A DNA stretch of 64,000 nucleotides, from positions 8,233,501-8,297,500 of the forward strand of contig SMMW01000046.1 of the NCBI GenBank assembly GCA_004794655.1, read 5' to 3'. A program made the translations under genes and the position numbers. This DNA comes from Marisa cornuarietis (Eukaryota > Mollusca > Gastropoda > Architaenioglossa > Ampullariidae). Below are positions 26,501 through 36,756 of this stretch, piece by piece; within the stretch, counting starts at the first letter, position 1, and every line of letters begins with the position of its first letter. A model generated the notes under the pieces. The model saw only the letters and a program-made list of their open reading frames with translations, was not told the DNA's origin and did not search any database.

Positions 26501-28370
26501 GATTCATCCACGCCAGAGTATCCAAGGCGGCTCTTTGGTCAGATGAAGGGAGCTATAGATGTAGCGTAGAGTCTGCTGCTAGGCCACACTACACGCCAGT
26601 GAACAAGCCTACGAAATATTCCATGGTACCAGTCACATTTGCTCAGTGCCACATTGTTTTCCTCTAGTCAACGCTGACGCCGTCTGAGCTATGCAGGTGT
26701 ACGATGTTCGTTTACCAGTGGCGGTGCAATCTTCGTTTTCGCTGCCCGTCTACTTTCTTTTGAATTTGAATAACACTGGTGTCTCTTCTCGGGTGATAGT
26801 AAGAACTCCATCGTAACGTGAGATGGACTACATGCTCTTCACCTCCTTATTAATGAGGGGGGAAAAGCTAATAAAACTGAATCTTACTTTCACTCGCGTG
26901 CCGATCCTTGTTTACCATACCTGCGCCCTAGAAGAACAGGTACGATCATGCACTTAGGAGATTACACTCAGTAAACTCTACACTACCCTACCTTTTTTTG
27001 GGGTGGCCCTATGGGTCACGGTGAACATGCCACACGCAATCTCGATATGTACTTGAAGTTGGAGAATCGTGAACGCAGTACAGCAAATCCTTCTGTGATC
27101 GTGTATGAGTCGAACAAAGCAATGAAAACTGTTACTTTTTCGTCATCGGCTGTTCCCAAGTTGACACCCTGGGTGACACATGGGGCGTACAAACTTCACC
27201 CCTCCGCCGATCACAACAACGCCAGCACGCGACTCGTGCCTCTACGTACTGCTGGCAGCCGACAGTGACGTCACAAGCCGCGCTCGTCAATCCACCAATG
27301 AAATGTCAACTTACTTAAAGCTGTCAATTAGAAAAAGTTGGATTGGCCCAAACTTTTGAACTTTTTATACACACACACACACACACTATCACAGGCGATT
27401 TACATAGTGTAGATGTTTTCCGTAAACAAGAATACATAAATCAAATTTAACCATGCCTGTTGTCATAGCTGAATTAAGCGATCATGCACTCCCAACAGTG
27501 TGTTATTAAAGAAAATTATTATTATTAAAGAAGACGTAAATATTGCTTGGAAAGCCTAAGCATGAGAAAAAGAGCAAGAATGCTGGGAATGGATAATATA
27601 TTTTGCCCACATTTTTAACATTTATATATTAAAGTTGCTTTCAATTAGAACCAAATCATCTACAAAACTCAAAACGAACGTTTGGGATCTAGCATATGCG
27701 CGTACAAAATAGAGTGTTACAGCTTCCTAAATACCATGCCAACGACATACGCCATTTCGGGCTCAAGGCTGAAAACTAATAACTTGAAATTACTTCCCTT
27801 CTCTATTTTCATTATTAATTTTGCAGTACTTACACGATATTGGCCAACGAATCGTATCGTTCGGGACTGCTGTCTGTTCAGTAAATCAGTTTCAGTTTTT
27901 GTGGGTGTGTTTTGTTTGGCTGTGCGTGTTTTTTTGTGTGTGCGTGTTTATTGGTTTTTGTGTTGTTTATATATATATATAAATTTTAACGAGCTGCCAC
28001 CAAATTGCCCTCTGGGACAAATAAAGCATTAAAAAAAAGTGTACTGTGTTAATTCAAACAGCACCCTTTTTCCTACCGCAGAAGGCAGACTCACAGCGCA
28101 CTAGTTCGAAGCTGCACAAACTAAGCAAATGCGCTTTACATCTATGCAATCGCAATACTAACGAGTACTCATCACACATGGTGGAAACCACGTTACGGAA
28201 AATTTGTCTACATACAAATATAGATTAGTAGGAGCATCTATACCTTGCATTATCTGTTCCTACGCTGAAGATAAAAAGATGTAACCTGTGGCAATACCTT
28301 CCAGCATAATTATAAGGGAAATATGTGTAAATATAAGTAAGTTGGAGAGTAAATTTATGTACACTATCCT
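26501..28370. other. CCDC88 upstream flank
   Basis: It starts immediately upstream of the CCDC88 ATG, so it holds that gene's 5' UTR and promoter, but no TATA box or clear initiator was recognised. It also holds a (CA)n tract at 27369-27386 and a LINE/SINE-like tail at 27999-28034. No coding exon was supported. Confidence 0.5.
27999..28034 (+). repeat. LINE/SINE 3'-tail motif
   Basis: CAAATTGCCCTCTGGGACAA followed by ATAAAGCATT and an A-run resembles the conserved 3' end of L2/CR1-type LINEs and SINEs that borrow it (family knowledge). A similar motif, AAATTTCTCTCTGGGATAAA then CAAAGT, occurs at about 43128-43157. The 5' part is not recognisable. Confidence 0.5.
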
Positions 28371-30430
28371 CCAAGCCAAAAAAGAGGAGTGGCATGGGTT
28401 CACAGAATCTCTAGACCTAAATGCTAACCTAAGAGATAGCTGAAGAAGGATCAAAACACTGAATCAAGGGCCAAGGTCCACCATGCCCACCTTGCTAAAG
28501 GAAGGTACCAAATATGAGACAAACCTCGAATTACCAAACCTATTGGCTGAACAATTTCAAGAAGTCAGCTCAGACTCTAACTTAGACCCAGACTTCAAGA
28601 TATACAGAGAACAGGCAGAAAGTAACTTCCTACCCCCTCTAAACCAAGATCCTTTCAAACTAACAAGCAGATTAACTATGGAAGTGCTCGAGCAAGCCCT
28701 ATCCACTAAAAAGTTAGGGTCTGCCCCGGCCCAGATCTTATCACTTACCAAATGCTAAAAAACTGCCACCATAAAACCAAGCACCTTATCTTAGAGCTCT
28801 TCAATGATATTCTTGAGAAAAGTTGTTTCCCAAGCATATGGAAAAGGGCCATAGTAGCCCCCATCCTCAAACCAGGTAAAGCAAAGTCAGCCCCATCTAG
28901 CTATAGACCAATAGCACTTACATCGCAACTAGGCAAGACATTTGAAACAATTATTAAGAATAGATTAAAGCACTTCTGCGAGGCCAACAACATCCTGCCC
29001 CCAGAACAAAGTGGTTTTAGGAAGAAATGAAGCACTATGGACCACATAACAGCATTACAACAGGAAATAATGCCAACACAGAAAAAAGAGTGAACCTGTG
29101 TGGAGTTTTTCTGAACATAGAAAAAGCCTACGATATGCTCTACCAGGCCCATTTTATGTCTAGACTATTATACACAGCACCACTGCTAGTCCACCTTAAA
29201 TCAAACCAAATAACTTCAGTCAGCACAGGCCAGGGCACTAAAAGTAGTTCTGGGAGTACCTTCGTACACACCAAACCTAGCAGTACTGGCAGAAACAGGT
29301 CAGAAACCTATAGAATTAATCATCAAAGAAAGGACAGCCAACTACTACTACAAGACGCAGTGTCTCCCCACCTGACCATCCAGTCTGACAGATTCATGTA
29401 CAACCCCACAGACAGAGAACAGGCCGCCCCACCCCTCACTACAACAACACATCCAACTTAAAGAAAACTCAAAGGGAGTAGAAATCAACATAACGGCCCC
29501 TTACCCACCAAACAACATGCAAACACCACCCTGGACACTTCCACACCCACAGATAGACCTTGGCCTCACCAAATACAACAAACAACACCAAGTCCAAATC
29601 ACTGCAGAAAAAAAGCACCACATACGAAGACCATGTGCAGATTTATACTGACGGATCCCATGACCCAGAGACTAACAACTGGATTAGGAGTATACCAACC
29701 TGGTAACACTACCATCTCCAGCAGACTCCCAAAGCAAAAGCACACATCAATTTTCACAGCTGAGCTGACTGCCAGCTCCTCAAACACTACCTCTCAGAAT
29801 GAAGGACACAATGCAACAACAATATCTATTAATTTCAGATTCACTGTCAGCACTTCAGGCTTTAAAAAACAAATCCTTTAACAGAATAGACATGGTATAT
29901 GAGATATTGTCCATCATAAATAAAATCAACCAGGAACATGGAGACATTAAGTTGCTTTGGGTTCCTTCCTATATAGGAATAAAAGGAAATGAAGAGGCAC
30001 ATAAACTAGCCTAACATGCAGTAAAACAAGAAGCAAACCCTAAAGTCACCACCCTTAACATCTCTATTTCACCAGCAGAGAGAAAAATAGCTATAACACC
30101 AGCAATAAAAATAAGGTGGCAAGAAAAATACAAAAATGAAGGTAAAGGTACTAGGAGACTGATAGATGACCAGCCTAGCCACACTTTGATCTACCTGAAG
30201 GCAAATAGGTCTGACTAAACGGGGAATACCTATTAAGATAACCTTCAATGTGCCTGTAGGGATAGACTTAGCACCCCACATGTACTGTTGGAATGCAACG
30301 AAAACAAATCACAGAGAGAACTAAAACATTTCTAGATAAATATAGACTGGGGTTAAACCTTAGTAACTGCCTCAACCCGCCTAAAGAACTATGGAACAGT
30401 ATACTGTCACTAGTAGCAACAATAGTAACA
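28371..30430 (+). mobile_element. Decayed non-LTR retrotransposon with RT and RNase H (I-group-like)
   Basis: Broken ORF2 remnants run left to right. A pre-RT segment spans about 28371-28760. The N-terminal part of reverse transcriptase spans about 28755-29145, with SSYRPIALTSQLGKTFE and PPEQSGFRKK. After FLNIEKAYD the reading jumps to MSRLLYTAPLL, which belongs to the region beyond the RT palm, so the catalytic aspartate segment appears deleted. RNase H follows (about 29635-30014) with TDGS, LISDSLSALQAL and KLLWVPSYIGIKGNEEAHKLA-type motifs. Weak C-terminal homology continues to about 30430. Several frameshifts and stops. RT plus RNase H fits the I/Nimb/Ingi group rather than RTE or CR1 (inference). 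Non-functional; the 5' end is probably truncated and target duplications were not found. Confidence 0.85.
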
Positions 30431-31411
30431 AGCCACCCAAACTCTAGATTAACATAACATAGGCACAGAGGTAAAACAGGAAAATAACATAGCCATCTAC
30501 ATGGATAAACCCCCCCCCCAAAAAAAAAAGAGAGAACAATTTAAGCAGAGCAACACATGGAATCCAATGGCGGACGTGGCAGTACCCCTAAACACTGGTA
30601 GCAAGCAGCAGCAGGAAAAGAGGGCAGCAGCACGGTAACCACCCATGCAAACTTAGCAGATCAACGGATTGAGGGCACAAAGACAGTACACCACCCATGC
30701 AGACTTGGAAAACCAAAACACCGACAAAAAATGGAGGGCACTTGCAAAAAGTAAATAACACATCTGGCACCACAAAAACAACCCCTCCCCAATCCACCTC
30801 CCCCACAGTGCGAAATCACCAAGAAGTGGAAGCACTTTCCCTTTTAAAGTCCACAACAAAAATTTATGTACAACAGAGGAGAAGCAGATTCACATTTTAT
30901 TTTCCTTGCTATGTTCTATCATGTTCTGCAGCGACAGTCCTCTAAAACAGGTCAACACAAAAAAATCCTTTTATCTACCATTCCACCGCCATTATGTGTA
31001 TGGAGAACTAGCAAATAGGAGAGCCATATGGTGGATTTTGCCCAGAGGCTTTCGTATGTGATGGCACATTTTGTAGGAGTCATGCTGTGGGTACCACCCT
31101 TCTTTTATATGTGATGACAGTTCTGAAGTGGAAGTACAATCATGGTGGTCAAACAAAAAACAAGGCACTTTTAGGTGGGAATTGATTCATAACTAGATTC
31201 TCAGCAAACACGAAACTCACCACTTTTTTAACTAGACATAAGCTGAGTCCTATAGCATTGATCAACTATCCTTTTATGTAGTCAGTGTAAAACTGAAAGC
31301 TCAAAAGTAATTTGGTCCGGACGACTTTTCATTCAAAAAAATTATAAATTTCAATTAATCAAAAATTGCAGTCATCTGCTTGCAGCATTTGGGATATTTA
31401 AGCCAACTTAA
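30431..31411. other. Intergenic, possible retrotransposon 3' trailer
   Basis: Contains a C-run then an A-run (about 30510-30529) and two loosely repeated ACCACCCATGCA-type stretches near 30640 and 30690. The C/A tract could mark the retrotransposon end or a second insertion. No coding exon seen. Confidence 0.35.
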
Positions 31412-31603
31412 CTCTCGTGGTTTGAAAGGCTTGTCAAGTAGCACGGGCAAGGCGATTTTCGCAAGTTCAACTTTTCTCTTTTCCAAAAATGTAAAGGTTC
31501 CTTGGTATAATGTTTATCTCAGAGCAGCAATAATAAAAAACCAAACTTCACCACTATCGTCTTCAGTCATTGTAATGTTCACTTTTATCTTGAACCAAGA
31601 GGG
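31412..31603. mobile_element. piggyBac-like MITE, copy 1
   Basis: A 192-bp element flanked on both sides by TTAA (31408-31411 and 31604-31607). It begins CTCTCGTGGTTTGAAAGGC and ends TTGAACCAAGAGGG, imperfect terminal inverted repeats. TTAA targets and CYCT ends are piggyBac hallmarks (family knowledge). The related copy at 35673-35896 lies on the other side of the RPS27A coding exons, in the same orientation. No transposase. Confidence 0.8.
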
Positions 31604-31607
31604 TTAA

Positions 31608-32395
31608 AATAGGCTTATTTCACTTCATTTTCATGCAGACAGGCACTCCCATTAGAGTGCTGTTATTTTATCCATTTTAGTATTCTGTATGTACCTGCTC
31701 CAAAGTTATTGGGTCAACCTAGAGTGATTTTCAGACACTTCTGAAAGTGTCAAATTCTTAATGAGGGGAATATCAAGAGAATTTGTTTAACTTCTTTCAG
31801 GCCACCGATTCTGTGTACCTACATTTAGGACCAATAGATTGAGGCTGTCCACCGTTTTAGCCACGGACCTTAATTCACCGGATAAGTCTCTTGTTCGTTG
31901 CCTCTTTGCCACATTATAGGAGTGACCAATCATAACAAACCCTATGAATGAAGGTCTTAATTTTAGACGTGAGTAATTAAGCTTTTCTGTCATCATAACC
32001 TTGTTAAGGAAGATATTGCAAAATAAACAGTATTTTCTGTAAAATGTATTGTTCATAAAAAACACATTTATATTCTTTGACAATTTTTTAATATAAAAAC
32101 ATTGTCACAACAGAGGCTAGTGACTTGTTTTACCACTAACAATTACCGGAAACACGAGGCCTAAGGAAAGCCGAGACTTACACTGGACATGAACCTGAGT
32201 CGCTTATCCAGTAATGAAGGTCCGTGGTTTTAGCCATGTGACTTTTGAACATCACTGTGTGAATGTAGATCAGATGTAAGCCTGAGCCATGATACCTTAT
32301 TTTACTCAGCATTTACACACATGAAAATTGCGTGACAATCCGCTCAATTTCACAGCTACACAAAAAATAAAAACAGCCTCTTTTCTCACAGCATG
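31608..32395. other. RPS27A downstream flank
   Basis: Intergenic AT-rich sequence beyond the RPS27A polyadenylation signal. No exon, RNA gene or repeat family was recognised. Confidence 0.5.
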
Positions 32396-32401
32396 TTTAT
32401 T
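32396..32401 (-). promoter_or_regulatory. RPS27A: RPS27A polyadenylation signal
   Basis: AATAAA on the minus strand (TTTATT on plus) begins 11 bases after the RPS27A stop codon, implying a very short 3' UTR, as is usual for ribosomal protein genes. Confidence 0.75.
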
Positions 32402-32412
32402 TTTCTAACAAC

Positions 32413-33568
<1,156 letters not shown>

Positions 33569-33662
33569 CTTCCCACCTAAAAACAGAAGTGGACGTTACT
33601 AGCAAGTTTAAAAAAAGCCACAATAACACTGCAAGCAATTCTTTAAAATACAAAGTTTAGTT

Positions 33663-33738
33663 GGCTGCTCAGTAATGGTAACGCTTAGTTTGTATCATTA
33701 TGAATCGTAAGGTGTCCTAAGTTGTCATCATTGCAACC
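33663..33738 (-). ncRNA. Box C/D snoRNA, copy 1 in RPS27A intron 1
   Basis: Read on the minus strand: terminal stem GGTTGC/GCAGCC, box C ATGATGA, antisense element CTTAGGACACCT, a C'-like ATGATAC, second antisense element GCGTTACC, box D CTGA. About 76 nt. The copy closest to coding exon 2, with one base fewer after box C. Same strand as the host, as needed for processing from the spliced intron. The D' box is degenerate. Confidence 0.85.
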
Positions 33739-34082
33739 ACTAACAATCCCTCCCTTAATCCCATGTAACAAAGTATACTGATCACAACACTGAAAACACA
33801 CACAAGAAAAAAACACTCATCACAACTTCATCTGAGAAAAAAGGCTGTGGACAGAGAACAGACACACCACTTCCATATAATACAGACTACAGGACCAAAT
33901 TTGGATTGTGTACAAAGGTGAAAAAAAATCCTTAAGAATCAATCAGTAGACGATCACAGAACTCCTCAGGAACGGAAACGACATTAGTGGCGCATCACTA
34001 AGCCATACAAAACACAAGTTTTAAACTTGCCTTTAGGCAAATGTAAATGTCTTTAAGCACATGATGGGTAATACTTCTTTAT

Positions 34083-34159
34083 GGCTGCTCAGTCATGGTA
34101 ACGCTAAGTTTGTATCATTATAAATCGTAAGGTGTCCTAAGATTGTCATCATTGCAACC
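34083..34159 (-). ncRNA. Box C/D snoRNA, copy 2 in RPS27A intron 1
   Basis: All boxes and both antisense elements match copy 1. The flanks are also duplicated: both units contain GGACCAAATTTGGATTGTGT and AACTCCTCAGGAA upstream (minus-strand sense) of the next snoRNA. A C'-side change (ATAAATCG on plus) distinguishes it. Confidence 0.85.
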
Positions 34160-34573
34160 ACTGACAAATTCTCCTCTACACAAAGTAATCCTTTACACTG
34201 ATGTGGTAAAGTACAATGGCCACAATACTGAAAACACATACACACATGGAAAAAAAAATCAGCATTAATTCACCACAGATCTTATTTTTAAAAAAGTTGC
34301 AGGAAACAAGTGGAGGGCTGGGGGCAGAGAAAAAGACACGCTACTTTCATACTTTAGGACCAAATTTGGATTGTGTTTAAAAGGTGGGGAAAAAAACTTC
34401 TCCATAAAAGAAAATCTGTATACCTAATTAGCAGATGGCGATTACTTAACTCCTCAGGAATGTAAACGACATCAGTAGCTCATCACCAAGCCACACAAAC
34501 ATGATTATTTTAAACTTGCTTTTAGGCAAATGTAGATGCCTTTAACCACTTATGATAGGTAAAACATCATTCT

Positions 34574-34650
34574 GGCTGCTCAGTCATGGTAACGCAAAGT
34601 TTGTATCATTATGAATCGTAAGGTGTCCTAAGTTTGTCATCATTGCAACC
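34574..34650 (-). ncRNA. Box C/D snoRNA, copy 3 in RPS27A intron 1
   Basis: Box C ATGATGA, box D CTGA, terminal stem and both antisense elements are intact. Its flank shares a GGCAATTTCA-type stretch with the copy 4 unit. Confidence 0.85.
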
Positions 34651-34982
34651 AGCAAAAACCATCCACTCCTTAGTGTAAATGGCAATTTCACAACCTTGAA
34701 TGATGGATGGCCTACATGTCCTGCGTGGGTTTTTTAACAATATATTTTATGATGATGATGTTTTATAATGCACTAGTTTCCGCATCGCAGAGATACACTC
34801 AATGATAATGAACAGTAATATACATGGTAAAATTTAGACTCATTTCTCTTCTGATGATATTACCTATGTGTCCTAAAAATCCTTCTCCTCTTTCGAAAGA
34901 AACAGTTGATGGATTCTGCCATCAACAGTTCCATTACATTTAAACACACCCAAAGAAATTCACATCTAGACAAATGATATTG

Positions 34983-35060
34983 GGCTGCTCAGTCACGGCA
35001 ACGCATTGGTTTGTATCATTATGTATCGTAAGGTGTCCTAAGTTTGTCATCATTGCAACC
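34983..35060 (-). ncRNA. Box C/D snoRNA, copy 4 in RPS27A intron 1
   Basis: Boxes C and D, terminal stem and the CTTAGGACACCT element are intact. The D-box-proximal element differs, reading GCGTTGCC instead of GCGTTACC, and the base before box D region also differs (CACGG on plus). It could be decaying or weakly altered in targeting. Confidence 0.8.
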
Positions 35061-35442
35061 AACAAAAATGTAAACCTTTTTAAGTAGGAATGGCAATTTC
35101 AAAACCTCAAATGATCAATGTCCAGCATAATTTTTGTTTTATTTCATTATACTTCATACATTTTATGATACTAAAGAGTAACCTTAGCTTATACACGTAG
35201 TACACTTGTGTTGCAAGCAAAAGAAAAAACTATACAGTACGCCGCAGACATCACAAGGACTTGTCACCAGTTAAAATGTACTCATTTGACCCCATTAAAA
35301 TTCCCTTATGATCAAAGTCCTTACGTTTAATGAATTTGTTTCCCATAGTTGTTAAAGAAAAAAAAAACTGTTTCCATCTTTTAACTGCTTCGCTGCTCTT
35401 ACGATTTTAATACACTGAAGAAATAACATCATGATAAACCTG

Positions 35443-35520
35443 GGCTGCTCAGTCATGGTAACGCATTGGTTTGTATCATTATGTATCGTAAGGTGTCCTA
35501 AGTTTGTCATCATTGCAACC
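35443..35520 (-). ncRNA. Box C/D snoRNA, copy 5 in RPS27A intron 1
   Basis: The most promoter-proximal copy. All boxes, stem and both antisense elements are intact, and the internal spacer (ATTGGTTTG on plus) is shared with copy 4, so these two are closest relatives. Confidence 0.85.
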
Positions 35521-35672
35521 ACAGGTCTCTATTGTTGCACAAAAAATCTGTACGGATAATTCAGGCTAACAATATTAATTAGGATTATGCTGTACAGGAA
35601 TATATAAGCACCGATCGACTAAGATCTTTTATAAGCTATCTTTGAGTGCAAATATGATGAATAACAGAAAAA

Positions 35673-35896
35673 CTCTCTTGGTTTGAAAGGCCACGATCGT
35701 GGCTTTGCCGGGTAGCACAGGCAAGGCGATTTTCATTACTTTATTTTTCTCTTTTCCAAAAATGTATAGATGTCTTGGTCTAATGTTTATCTCAGAGCAG
35801 CAATAATAAAAAACCAAACTTCACCACTGTCGTCTTTGCAGTCTTCAGTTATAAGCCAGTCATTGTAATGTTCATATTTATCTTGAACCAAGAGGG
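35673..35896. mobile_element. piggyBac-like MITE, copy 2
   Basis: A 224-bp relative of 31412-31603. Starts CTCTCTTGGTTTGAAAGGCC and ends TTGAACCAAGAGGG, with TTAA on the right (35897-35900) and a mutated AAAA on the left. Contains an extra perfect palindrome, GCCACGATCGTGGC, and about 20 bp absent from copy 1. Lies within RPS27A intron 1. An open minus-strand frame across it looks accidental. Confidence 0.75.
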
Positions 35897-36214
35897 TTAA
35901 CACACAAAAGCTAATCAAAAATCTTAATTGTTCATGATATAACTTAAATGATGTTTTGAAAGATGCTTGTGTAATTTCAAAAACCAAAAAATTGTGAATC
36001 ACGTATCATAAAACAAGCACTGCGGCTAACACACGTGTTTCACAGAGACACATGATTGTACCAAATTTCAACGAAATAAGTAACAGATTATGGTATTAAA
36101 ATGAAGATTTTTAAATAGGAAGATTAATTAAAAAGTACACGTTGGCAATATTTTTATAGCGACACACATATATAATTAGATTGAGAAATTCATCTGCTAG
36201 CAATACTTTCTTAC

Positions 36215-36243
36215 CTTCCTCACTATGGCTGCCACTGAAAAGG
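36215..36243 (-). other. RPS27A: RPS27A non-coding exon 1 with TOP-like start
   Basis: On the minus strand, CCTTTTCAGTGGCAGCCATA then GTGAGGAAG ends at a good donor (GTAAGAAAG). The pyrimidine-rich start is typical of 5' TOP mRNAs of ribosomal protein genes. It contains no ATG and joins the acceptor at 33577-33578 (TTTTTAG), 8 bases before the start codon. The exact start site is inferred. Confidence 0.7.
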
Positions 36244-36449
36244 AACGTGCAGGGCTAAAAATATAATCTCAACTATCAGTTCCGGTTCAAAAAATAATAT
36301 AATATTTGTTTACTTTTAGTCTAATATATTTATATAAACTTAATACTTAGAAACATATGTTTGGAGATGAAAAATCGCAGATAGTTGACATTACCTTTTA
36401 AAATATTCACCGAGGCTAAAAAGTTCGTCTGCTTCCGGTTTCGAACAAG
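36244..36449. promoter_or_regulatory. Shared head-to-head promoter region RPS27A / TTC7
   Basis: About 205 bp separates the inferred RPS27A start from the TTC7 ATG. No TATA box is placed convincingly for either gene. A CTTCCGG motif (ETS-type site, 36432-36438) sits just before the TTC7 start and TTCCGG recurs near 36282. Co-regulation is inference. Confidence 0.55.
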
Positions 36450-36722
36450 ATGTCTTCAAAATCAAAAAACTTAAGGACCGAATCAGAAATTGAAAAATAC
36501 CGCAGTGAATCTAATTGGAAAAAGGCAGTAGAAACAGCACGAGGGGTCGAGCACAAAGCTTTGGACCTAGGTTTGTAAACGACAGTCATACTTTGTTACC
36601 TTTGCTATGCCTCCTTCTTGAAGACACTGTCACCATGTCACCTTCATTTTCCTGATCGTGACGTTTGGAAAATTACAACTGCTATTCGTAATAGTTTGTG
36701 GGAAGCCCGGTCAGAGTGAAGA

Positions 36723-36756
<34 letters not shown>

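Noticed and set aside
35629..36002. Two minus-strand frames suggesting a coding exon in RPS27A intron 1
   Set aside because: Most of the sequence is the piggyBac-like MITE, whose sister copy at 31.4 kb breaks the same frame with a deletion.
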